In this document: piece by piece, positions 57,197 to 64,000 of the stretch
Layout: every line of letters begins with the position of its first letter
Numbering within the stretch: position 1 is the stretch's first letter
DNA from: Blastococcus tunisiensis
GTDB taxonomy: Bacteria > Actinomycetota > Actinomycetes > Mycobacteriales > Geodermatophilaceae
Direction of reading: 5' to 3'
DNA: 64,000 nt
Assembly (NCBI RefSeq): GCF_900112815.1
Contig: NZ_FOND01000010.1
Location: 1-64,000, forward strand
Program-made: the position numbers and the translations under genes
Notes under the pieces: generated by a model
The model's input: the letters and a program-made list of their open reading frames with translations, nothing else
Database searches by the model: none
Told to the model about the DNA's origin: nothing

Positions 57197-59064
57197 TGGG
57201 TCGGCCGCCCGTCGGCTGCCGGATCCGCACCACGCGGGGGGATCGGCGAGCCGACGTCCTCGACACCCGCCGTGCCGTCGGAGGTCTCGCGGCGCGCCGC
57301 CTCCCCGGGCGAGGTGCCCGAGCCGTCGGACGGCTCCACCACGAGGGAGAAGTCGTCCCCGTGCCGGCTGATCCCGTCCACCACGGCCTGCCGGACGGCC
57401 TCCAGCGCGGCCGTGCGGCGCAGCATGATCGGGTCGTGCCGGATGTCCCGGGTGAGCGACACCGCCAGGCCGGCGATCACGATGGCGAACGGCAGCGCGC
57501 CGATGATCGTGAGGTTCCGCAGGCCCTGCAGGCCGACATCGCCCCCGGAGAGCAGCATCACCGCCGCCACGCCGCCGGTCAGCACGCCCCAGAAGATGAC
57601 GATCTTCGACGACGGCTCCCGGTTGCCCCGTTCGGACAGCGACGCCATGACGATCGAGGCGGAGTCGGCGCCGGTCACGAAGAAGATGGCCACGAGCAGC
57701 ATCACGATGACCGTCATGACGCCGGTCCAGGGGAGCGTCTCGAGCAGCCCGAAGAGCTGGGCCTCCTCGCTGGCCGCGCCGGCCAGGTCGACCCCGTCCT
57801 GCTGAGCCGACAGGGCGGAGCCGCCGAAGACGGCGAACCAGAACAGCGTGACCACGCTCGGGACGAGCAGCACGCCGGTCACGAACTCGCGGATGGTGCG
57901 GCCCCGGCTGATCCGGGCGATGAAGACGCCGACGAACGGCGTCCAGGAGATCCACCACGCCCAGTAGAAGACCGTCCACCCGGACAGCCAGGTGGCCATC
58001 GCGTCGCCGCCGACGGCCTCGGTGCGGGCCGCCATGTCGGCCAGGTCGCCGAAGTAGGCGCCCAGCGCGGTCGGCACCAGGTTGAGGATCAGCACGGTCG
58101 GGCCGACGAGGAAGACGAAGAACGCCAGGACGAACGCGAGCACGACGTTGATGTTGGAGAGCCACTGGATGCCCCGGGCGATCCCGGAGAAGGCCGAGGC
58201 GACGAACGCCGCGGTCAGCACGGCCAGCACGCCCACCACGACGGCGTTGCCGGCCTCGCCGACCCAGCCGATGATCTCCAGCCCGCTGCCGATCTGCAGC
58301 GCGCCGAGGCCGAGCGAGGCCGCGGTGCCGAACAGCGTGGCGAAGATGGCGAGGACGTCGATGACCTTGCCGGCCGGCCCGTCGGTCGCCTTCCGCCCGA
58401 GCAGCGGGGTGAACGCCGAGGACAGCAGCTGGGAGCGCCCCCGCCGGTAGGTGCCGTAGGCCACCGCGAGGCCGACCAGGGCGTAGAGCGCCCACGGGTG
58501 CAGCGTCCAGTGGAACAGCGTGGTGGCCATCGCCGTCGTGACGGCCTCGTCCGTCTCGCCGGCCACCGTGCCCGGCGGCGGTGACACGTAGTGCGCCAGC
58601 GGCTCGGCGACCCCGAAGAACATCAGGCCGATGCCCATCCCGGCGCTGAACATCATCGCGACCCAGCTGATCGTGCGGAACTCCGGCGGCTCGCCGTCGC
58701 GACCCAGCGGGATCCGGCCGTACTTGCTGGCCGCCAGCCACAGGATGTAGACGACGACGGCCGAGGCGAGCAGGACGAAGAACCAGCCCAGGTTCCGCTC
58801 GATCCAGGTGAGCGCGGAGCTGCTGGCGTCCCCCAGGCCGGTGGGGGAGAAGAAGCCCCACGCGACGAATGCGAGGGCGAGCACCCCGGACACGCCGAAG
58901 ACGACCGTGTCCAGGCCGCGACTGTCGTCGGCGGCGGACGCGGGCGGCTCGGCCAGAGCGGGGTGCGGGCGGCGGCGGCGGCGGGAGGAGGCGGGCTCCT
59001 CGGCGGCTGCGGTCGGGTCGGTCGGGGTAGTCGTCACAGTGGTGTGGCGTCGGGAGCGACGCAT
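57193..59064 (-). CDS. BCCT-family transporter (betaine/carnitine/choline type)
   Basis: This 623-residue transporter of the BCCT family imports compatible solutes such as glycine betaine for osmotic protection. The substrate-site segment GMGIGLMFFGVAEPLAHY and the helix WTVFYWAWWISWTPFVGVFIARISRG with its Trp cage are diagnostic. Twelve helices fit between about residues 50 and 545. A charged C-terminal region (about 80 residues) probably acts as an osmosensor, as in BetP. ATG 59064 is the first start, but a GTG at 59037 (VTTTPTDPTAAAEE) is also possible since no ribosome binding site separates them. Confidence 0.92.
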   Translation of the reverse strand: MRRSRRHTTVTTTPTDPTAAAEEPASSRRRRRPHPALAEPPASAADDSRGLDTVVFGVSGVLALAFVAWGFFSPTGLGDASSSALTWIERNLGWFFVLLASAVVVYILWLAASKYGRIPLGRDGEPPEFRTISWVAMMFSAGMGIGLMFFGVAEPLAHYVSPPPGTVAGETDEAVTTAMATTLFHWTLHPWALYALVGLAVAYGTYRRGRSQLLSSAFTPLLGRKATDGPAGKVIDVLAIFATLFGTAASLGLGALQIGSGLEIIGWVGEAGNAVVVGVLAVLTAAFVASAFSGIARGIQWLSNINVVLAFVLAFFVFLVGPTVLILNLVPTALGAYFGDLADMAARTEAVGGDAMATWLSGWTVFYWAWWISWTPFVGVFIARISRGRTIREFVTGVLLVPSVVTLFWFAVFGGSALSAQQDGVDLAGAASEEAQLFGLLETLPWTGVMTVIVMLLVAIFFVTGADSASIVMASLSERGNREPSSKIVIFWGVLTGGVAAVMLLSGGDVGLQGLRNLTIIGALPFAIVIAGLAVSLTRDIRHDPIMLRRTAALEAVRQAVVDGISRHGDDFSLVVEPSDGSGTSPGEAARRETSDGTAGVEDVGSPIPPRGADPAADGRPTQ

Positions 59065-59236
59065 CTCCGTTCACGGTCGACGATCGGGATCTGATTGCGG
59101 CCCGGAGGGGGCGCGGCGCGGTCCACCCTGCTCCAGGACACCGGTCGGGCGCACATTCCCGTGACCGCATCGCGACCGTCCAAACCTCGACCACCCGACG
59201 AATCCACCGTGTGGAGGAGCGGTCAGACTGCAGCCC

Positions 59237-60028
59237 ATGGATCTGCCCGCTGCCCTCTACGAGCCCACGGACGACGGCTACCTGGCCACGGCGCTGACCA
59301 TCGGCCCGTGGGACGCCGGCCTGCAGCACGCCGGGCCGCCGGCAGCGCTGCTGCTGCGCGAGGCCGAGCGGGCCGGCGGCATCGAGGGCGGGCAGACGGT
59401 CCGGCTGGCCTACGACATCTTCGCGCCCGTCCCGGTCGGGCCGGTCCGCCTCCGGTCCTCGGTGGTCCGCCCCGGACGGCGGATCGAGCTGGTGGAGACC
59501 GTGCTCACCGCGGGCGACGAGCGGCCGCTGATGCGGCTGTCGGCCTGGCGGATGCGGACCCGGCCCGACGGCGCCGCCCCTCCGACGCCGGCACCGCACC
59601 CGGCCGCGGCCGGGCCGGAGGACAGCCGCAGCGAGCAGGCCGCCTTCTTCAGCACCGACGTCGCCTACCACCGGGCGCTGGACTGGCGGTTCCCCACCGG
59701 CAGCTTCAACGCCCCCGGCCCGGCCTCGGCGTGGACGACCCCGCGGTGCAGCCTGGTCGCCGGGGAACCCATGACGCCACTGCAGCACCTGCTCGTCATG
59801 ACCGACGCGGCGAGCGGCATCTCGGCGGAGCTGGACTGGACCACGGCGACGTTCGCCAACGTCGACCTGATCGTCTCCCTGCACCGGGCCCCGCGCGGGG
59901 AGTGGGTCGGGATGGACGCCGTCACCACCCTGGGCGGCAGCGGTGCGGCGCAGTGCACGGCGGTCCTCTTCGACGCCGAGGGCGCCATCGGCCGCTCCGC
60001 GCAGTCACTGTTCGTGGAGCCCCGATGA
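59237..60028 (+). CDS. acyl-CoA thioesterase-like (double hotdog) protein
   Basis: This 263-residue protein looks like a TesB/4HBT_3-type double hotdog thioesterase. The first hotdog has GPWDAGLQHAGPPAALLLRE and RLAYDIFAPVPVGPVRLRS, and the second has LIVSLHRAPRGEWVGMDAVT and GAIGRSAQSLFVEP. It should release fatty acid from acyl-CoA. The substrate range is unknown. CAGACT lies seven bases before ATG 59237 (leaderless), and the start of the BCCT gene lies on the other strand. Confidence 0.85.
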   Translation: MDLPAALYEPTDDGYLATALTIGPWDAGLQHAGPPAALLLREAERAGGIEGGQTVRLAYDIFAPVPVGPVRLRSSVVRPGRRIELVETVLTAGDERPLMRLSAWRMRTRPDGAAPPTPAPHPAAAGPEDSRSEQAAFFSTDVAYHRALDWRFPTGSFNAPGPASAWTTPRCSLVAGEPMTPLQHLLVMTDAASGISAELDWTTATFANVDLIVSLHRAPRGEWVGMDAVTTLGGSGAAQCTAVLFDAEGAIGRSAQSLFVEPR

Positions 60029-60095
60029 CGGTGTGGCGCCGGCCGGACCGACCGGCCACAGTGGGCAGGACGACGGATCGAGGAGCGGGAGCGGC

Positions 60096-60983
60096 ATGGA
60101 CGCGCTGATCGAGCTGCGGGACTGGCTGTCCGGCCGCGGTCTCGAGGTCGTGCTGATCATCATCGGCTCGGTGCTGCTGGCCCGACTCGTCTCCTGGGCG
60201 GGCGGCCGGATCACCGACCGGATCGACGCGCGGTACACCGGCGGTGACGCCCTCGTCCGGACCGAGGCGGCCAAGCACCGGCACTCGCTGACCCAGGTGC
60301 TGACCTGGGCCGCCGTCGTCCTCATCTACTCGATCGCCGTGTTCTTCGTGCTCGACCGGCTCGGGGTGCCGATCACCGGGCTGGTGGCGCCCGCCACGGT
60401 GCTGGGCGTCGGGCTCGGCTTCGGCGCGCAGCGGATCGTCGGCGACGTCCTGGCCGGGTTCTTCATCATCACCGAGCGGCAGTACGGTTTCGGGGACGTC
60501 GTCGCCATCCAGGTGCTGGGTGGGATGGAGCCCGCTGCCGGCACGGTCGAGGACGTGACGCTGCGGATCACCCGCGTCCGCTCCGCCGACGGCGAGGTCC
60601 TCACCGTGCCGAACGGGCAGATCGTCAAGGTCACCAACCTCTCCCGCGACTGGGCCCGGGCGGTCGTCGACGTGCCGGTGCCGACCAGCGTCGACATCAA
60701 CCGGGTCAACGAGGTGCTGCGCGAGGTGGGCCGGGAGGCCTTCCGCGACCCCGCGCTGCGGCCCCTGCTGCTCGACCCGCCCAGCGTCATGGGGGTGGAG
60801 AGCCTCGACCTCGAGCAGGTGAACGTCCGGGTGGTCGCCCGCACGCTGCCGGGCAAGCAGTTCGAGGTGGGCCGCGACCTGCGCGCCCGCGTCGTCCAGG
60901 CCTTCCGCAGCCAGGGCATGAAGGTGCCGACGGCGCCCAGCGTCGCGGCCGACGGCGAGCAGGCGCAGGAGGGGGACTCGTGA
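60096..60983 (+). CDS. MscS-family mechanosensitive channel
   Basis: This 295-residue small-conductance mechanosensitive channel releases solutes on hypo-osmotic shock. Three N-terminal helices (about 14-34, 66-86 and 94-120) are followed by the pore helix (TGLVAPATVLGVGLGFGAQRIV), the beta domain (FGDVVAIQVLGGMEPAAGTV, LTVPNGQIVKVTNLSRDW) and the C-terminal alpha/beta domain. The pairing with a BCCT transporter nearby fits osmotic-stress response. The ATG at 60096 has GGAGCGGGAG upstream. Confidence 0.93.
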   Translation: MDALIELRDWLSGRGLEVVLIIIGSVLLARLVSWAGGRITDRIDARYTGGDALVRTEAAKHRHSLTQVLTWAAVVLIYSIAVFFVLDRLGVPITGLVAPATVLGVGLGFGAQRIVGDVLAGFFIITERQYGFGDVVAIQVLGGMEPAAGTVEDVTLRITRVRSADGEVLTVPNGQIVKVTNLSRDWARAVVDVPVPTSVDINRVNEVLREVGREAFRDPALRPLLLDPPSVMGVESLDLEQVNVRVVARTLPGKQFEVGRDLRARVVQAFRSQGMKVPTAPSVAADGEQAQEGDS

Positions 60984-61477
60984 GCGACCACGACCGCCGG
61001 CCCACGGCCGAGCAGCCGACGGTGCAGCAGCCCGAGGTCCGTGCGGACTCCACCACCGACCGGCCCGGCTCCTCGTTCCGCTCCCGGATCCCCTCGCACC
61101 TGGGCCGCGCGCGCACGTCCACGGTGGTGCTGTCCGTGCTCTTCCTGGCCATCGGGACGCTGTACCTCAACATCCGCCCGGATTCCCCCGGACCGGCACC
61201 GACGAGCGACACGCAGACGGAGCAGCCGGCGGAGACCCCCGACGTCCCGGAGCCGACGCCGACCGAGGAGCCCGCCGAGCCGACGCCCACCACCCCCGGG
61301 ACGACGACGCCCTCCACCCGGACGCCCACCGGCTCGACGACCACGCCGCGGGACACCACGCCGGACGAGGACACCCCGACGACGTCGGCGCCCGACGAGG
61401 GGACGGGCACCGGCACGGACGGCGGCACGGGAACGGACGGCGGCACGGGCACCGGCACGGGGGACGCGCCGGGCTGA
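60980..61477 (+). CDS. single-pass membrane protein with Pro/Thr/Gly-rich external tail
   Basis: This 165-residue protein has one membrane helix (about 46-65, STVVLSVLFLAIGTLYLNI) after a hydrophilic cytoplasmic start, and a long external tail of Pro, Thr and Glu followed by Gly/Thr repeats. The tail contains a near-perfect 18-bp period (61415-61449) giving TDGGTG twice. Low-complexity extracellular tails of this kind occur in cell-wall-associated proteins. The GTG start overlaps the MscS stop (GTGA), so the two are translationally coupled. Confidence 0.75.
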   Translation: MSDHDRRPTAEQPTVQQPEVRADSTTDRPGSSFRSRIPSHLGRARTSTVVLSVLFLAIGTLYLNIRPDSPGPAPTSDTQTEQPAETPDVPEPTPTEEPAEPTPTTPGTTTPSTRTPTGSTTTPRDTTPDEDTPTTSAPDEGTGTGTDGGTGTDGGTGTGTGDAPG

Positions 61478-61481
61478 CGCC

Positions 61482-62510
61482 TCAGAACGAGGTGACCACG
61501 GCGATCCCCGGGCGGCGGCCGATCGCGGCCAGCGCGGCGGGCGCGTCGTCGAGCGGGAGCTCGCGGGTGATCAGCCGGCCGGGGTCGAGCCGGCCGGCCG
61601 CGACGAGCCCGAGCAGCTCGGGATAGGCGTGCGCGGCCATGCCGTGGCTGCCGAGCACCTGCAGCTCCAGGGCGAGCACCCGTTCCATGGGCACCTCCGC
61701 CCGCCCCTGTCCGGGAGGCAGCAGCCCCACCTGCACGTGCCGGCCACGGGGGCGCAGGCAGCGGACCGAGTTCGCGCAGGTGACCGGCGAGCCCAGGGCG
61801 TCGAGCGAGACGTGCGCACCGCCGGACGTCAGCGCGTGGACCGCCGCCGGCACGTCGTCGGCCGCGCGCACCACCTGCTCCGCGCCGAGCCCGCGGGCCA
61901 GTTCCAGCGCATCGGCCGACACGTCGACGGCGACGACCCGCGCGCCGGCGGCGACCGCGATCTGCACGGCGGAGAGCCCGACCCCGCCGCAGCCGTGCAC
62001 CGCCACCCACTCCCCCGCCCGCACCCGGGCCACCTGCGTGACGGCCCGGAAGGCGGTGGCGTAGCGGCAGCCCAGCGCCGCGGCGGTGGCGAGGTCGAGC
62101 GCCTCGGGCACGGCGACCAGGTTGACGTCGGCGGCGTCCAGGGCGACGAACTCCGCCAGCGACCCCCAGTGGGTGAACCCGGGCTGGGTCTGGCGCACGC
62201 ACACCTGGTGCTCGCCCGCCGCGCACTGGGTGCACCGCCCGCAGGCGTTGACGAACGGCACGGTCACCCGGTCACCGGCCCGCCAGCGCCGGACCCCGTC
62301 GCCGACCGCCGCGACGGTGCCCGCCAGCTCGTGCCCCGGCACGTGCGGCAGGACGACGTCGGGGTCGTGGCCCTGCCAGGCGTGCCAGTCGCTGCGGCAG
62401 AGGCCGCTGGCCGCGACGCGGACGACGACGCCGCCCGCCGGCGGCGCCGGCTCCGGCACCTCCCGCACCGACAGCGGACCGGCGAAGGACTCGAAGAGCA
62501 GCGCGCGCAC
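61482..62510 (-). CDS. zinc-dependent alcohol dehydrogenase
   Basis: This 342-residue medium-chain dehydrogenase has catalytic-zinc ligands in SGLCRSDWHAWQGHDP and the GHELAGTVAAVGDGV glycine segment. The structural zinc lobe CGRCTQCAAGEHQVC has four Cys residues. The NAD(P) motif is VAVHGCGGVGLSAVQIAVAAG. The pattern is close to the AdhC/zinc-binding alcohol dehydrogenase group; the substrate is unknown. GTG 62510 was chosen as the family start (VRALLFESFAGPLSVREV). Confidence 0.9.
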   Translation of the reverse strand: MRALLFESFAGPLSVREVPEPAPPAGGVVVRVAASGLCRSDWHAWQGHDPDVVLPHVPGHELAGTVAAVGDGVRRWRAGDRVTVPFVNACGRCTQCAAGEHQVCVRQTQPGFTHWGSLAEFVALDAADVNLVAVPEALDLATAAALGCRYATAFRAVTQVARVRAGEWVAVHGCGGVGLSAVQIAVAAGARVVAVDVSADALELARGLGAEQVVRAADDVPAAVHALTSGGAHVSLDALGSPVTCANSVRCLRPRGRHVQVGLLPPGQGRAEVPMERVLALELQVLGSHGMAAHAYPELLGLVAAGRLDPGRLITRELPLDDAPAALAAIGRRPGIAVVTSF

Positions 62511-62586
62511 GGGGACAGCCTGCCCCGTCCCTCCCGTCGACCGGACCGACACCCTCCCCGGAGCACCGGCACACCAGACTGGCGGC

Positions 62587-63657
62587 GTGCACGACATGGA
62601 CACCCTCCGCCGGGCCTGCGACCGCGCACTGACCGGGCACGGCCCGCAGAGCGCCGCCGACCTGCTCGCGAGCATCCCCGCCGACACCGTGACGGACCGG
62701 TACGGCGACGGCGGCGTCGTGGCCGAGCTGGAGGAGGAGGTGGCCGCGGTGCTCGGGCTGCCGGCCGCGGTGTACCTGCCGAGCGGGGTCATGGCGCAGC
62801 AGTCGGCGCTCCGGGTGCACGCCGACCGGCGGGGCCGGCGCACCGTCGTCCACCACCCCGAGTGCCACCTCGAGCGGCACGAGGGCCGGGCGCTGGAGCG
62901 GCTGCAGGGCCTGATCGGCCGCCCGACCGGTGACCGGGACCGGTTGCTGCTCCGGGCCGACCTGGAGCCGGTCGCCGAACCGCCCGCCGCCCTGGTCGTG
63001 GAGCTGCCCCAGCGCGACCTCGGCGGGCAGCTGCCGCCCTGGGACGACCTCCTCGCCCAGGTCGCCTGGGCGCGTGACCGCGGCGCCGCCGCACACCTGG
63101 ACGGCGCCCGCCTGTGGGAGGCGGCCGCGGGCTACGGGCGCCCGCCGGCCGACGTCGCGGCGCTGTTCGACACCACCTACGTGAGCTTCTACAAGGCCCT
63201 CGGGGCGCTCCCCGGGTGCTGCCTGGCCGGCCCGGTCGACGTCGTGGCCGAGGTCCGCGAGTGGCGGAAGCGGATGGGCGGCACCCTGTTCGGCCTGTGG
63301 CCCGGCGCCGCCTCGGCGCTGAGCTGCCTGCGCCGCCGCCTCCCACTCATGGCCGGCTACCTGGAGCGGGCCCGCGAGATCGCCGCCACGGTGCGCGACC
63401 TGCCCGGCGTCACCGTCGTCCCCGACCCGCCGCAGACGCCGATGCTGCACCTGCTGCTGCGCACCGGCGCCGACGAGTTCCGGGCCGGCGCCCGTGCGCT
63501 CGCCGAGGGTGGGCTGTGGACCTGGGAGCGGCCGGCGGCGACGGGGGACCCGGCCGTGCAGCGGGTGGAGCTGGCGGTCGGCGACGCCACCATGGCCCTG
63601 ACCCTGCCGGAGATCCGCGACGCGGTCCGGTCACTCGCCGGCGGACAGCGCCCGTAG
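62587..63657 (+). CDS. threonine-aldolase-like beta-eliminating lyase
   Basis: This 356-residue PLP enzyme belongs to the aromatic amino acid beta-eliminating lyase/threonine aldolase family. SIPADTVTDRYGDGGVVAEL and AVYLPSGVMAQQSALRVHAD give the phosphate-binding end, and AAAHLDGARLWEAAAGYGRP the PLP-ring Asp. VSFYKALGALPGCCLAG contains the Lys that forms the Schiff base. The closest known activity is low-specificity L-threonine aldolase, but the exact substrate is uncertain. GTG 62587 was chosen because CAGACT lies six bases upstream (leaderless); ATG 62596 is the alternative. The 3' end overlaps the DUF167 gene by 27 bp. Confidence 0.88.
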   Translation: MHDMDTLRRACDRALTGHGPQSAADLLASIPADTVTDRYGDGGVVAELEEEVAAVLGLPAAVYLPSGVMAQQSALRVHADRRGRRTVVHHPECHLERHEGRALERLQGLIGRPTGDRDRLLLRADLEPVAEPPAALVVELPQRDLGGQLPPWDDLLAQVAWARDRGAAAHLDGARLWEAAAGYGRPPADVAALFDTTYVSFYKALGALPGCCLAGPVDVVAEVREWRKRMGGTLFGLWPGAASALSCLRRRLPLMAGYLERAREIAATVRDLPGVTVVPDPPQTPMLHLLLRTGADEFRAGARALAEGGLWTWERPAATGDPAVQRVELAVGDATMALTLPEIRDAVRSLAGGQRP

Positions 63658-63891
63658 CCGCTCGGGGGTGGCGCCGTCGACGTCGACGACCTTGGTGCGC
63701 GAGGTCGCCCCGGTGACCAGCACGACGGACGACCGCCGGACCCCGAAGGCCTGCGCGACGGCGGCGAGCGCCGCGTCCGTCGCCTTGCCGTCCACCGCCC
63801 GGGCCGCGACCCGGACCACCAGGGCGCCGTCGTGCTCGCCGCCCACGACGGTCCGCCCGGCGCCGGGCCGCACCCGGATGGTCACGCGCAC
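63631..63891 (-). CDS. DUF167 (YggU-like) protein
   Basis: This 86-residue protein of the DUF167/YggU family has VRVTIRVRPGAGRTVVGGEH at the start and VRRSSVVLVTGATSRTKVVD in the middle, both family hallmarks. The family is widespread and of unknown function. GTG 63891 was chosen because CACACT lies seven bases before it (leaderless). Its 3' end overlaps that of the convergent lyase gene by 27 bp. Confidence 0.85.
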   Translation of the reverse strand: MRVTIRVRPGAGRTVVGGEHDGALVVRVAARAVDGKATDAALAAVAQAFGVRRSSVVLVTGATSRTKVVDVDGATPERLRALSAGE

Positions 63892-63924
63892 GGGGGCCAG
63901 TGTGACGCCTGTGATCGCGCGTCC

Positions 63925-64000
63925 TAGGATCGGCGGTGGCTCACGAGAGGCAGCGACAAGCACCTGGCTGGCTGCCCGGCAACCTCAACTCCGTCTGAGG
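63925..64000 (+). promoter_or_regulatory. SAM-IV-like riboswitch with promoter, cut by window edge
   Basis: TAGGAT (63925-63930) can serve as a -10 box. From about 63938 the sequence GGCTCACGAGAGGCAGCGAC and then AAGCACCTGGCTGGCTGCCC followed by GGCAACCTC matches the S-adenosylmethionine riboswitch pattern of actinobacteria (SAM-I/IV clan). The core TCACGAG-GGCAGCG-CAAGC and the CCGGCAACC turn are recognisable. The window ends before the last stem and the gene, which is probably one of methionine or sulfur metabolism. Confidence 0.8.

Overview
The window is about 64 kb of very GC-rich (roughly 73%), densely packed bacterial chromosome. The organism is almost certainly an actinomycete, and the Geodermatophilaceae (Blastococcus, Geodermatophilus, Modestobacter) or a close relative is my best guess. 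That placement is inference. It rests on the many GTG starts, apparently leaderless genes, a FadE5-type acyl-CoA dehydrogenase, GTP-dependent PEP carboxykinase, a mycothiol-linked Rv2466c-type protein, acVLRF1, DUF3817, DUF6153/DUF305 and an actinobacterial SAM riboswitch. I saw no tRNA or rRNA gene, CRISPR array, integrase or phage gene. The only mobile-element remnant is the 3' end of an IS30-type transposase at the left edge.

Layout. 1-5365: transposase tail, small disordered acidic proteins, a LapA-like membrane protein, fadE5 behind a double operator, and a tyrosine phosphatase. 5496-14480: a GGDEF protein, a tandem-repeat intergenic region, a 43-residue protein, and a complete fructose phosphotransferase locus (ptsI diverging from fruR-fruK-fruA-ptsH). 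14480-20930: a minus-strand operon for a branched-chain 2-oxoacid dehydrogenase (E1 alpha, E1 beta, E2) followed by a membrane protein, an AGE-family isomerase and an SRPBCC protein, with a divergent Lrp regulator. 21000-35650: a beta-lactamase-family hydrolase, a RipA-like NlpC/P60 hydrolase, a class A penicillin-binding protein with PASTA domain, a HelD-type RNA polymerase recycling ATPase, a stalled-ribosome peptidyl-tRNA hydrolase and an MFS exporter. 35700-44360: pckG, an ArsR/AHSA1 pair, a nitronate monooxygenase, an FrnE-type DsbA, an FKBP and a GH13 alpha-glucosidase. 44380-46660: a probable copper-responsive locus (DUF6153, DUF305, and a MerR regulator fused to DNA sliding-clamp domains). 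46700-56140: acyl-CoA dehydrogenase, acetoacetyl-CoA synthetase with a late frameshift, a glutathione-peroxidase-type enzyme, an Rv2466c-type protein, an iron-box-controlled siderophore ABC transporter without its binding protein, and adenine/adenosine deaminase. 56176-64000: an EamA exporter, a BCCT transporter, a thioesterase, an MscS channel, a zinc alcohol dehydrogenase, a threonine-aldolase-like lyase, DUF167, and the start of a SAM riboswitch cut by the window edge.

The most unusual items are the MerR-sliding-clamp fusion at 45646-46656 and two families of structured intergenic repeats. One family is a composite hairpin about 60 bp long that sits directly after stop codons (five loci), and at one locus it supplies the first codons of the peroxidase gene. 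The other is a triple hairpin present at 14384-14475 and 35720-35803. Several genes carry an nAnnnT box 6-8 nt before the start codon, which suggests leaderless mRNAs.
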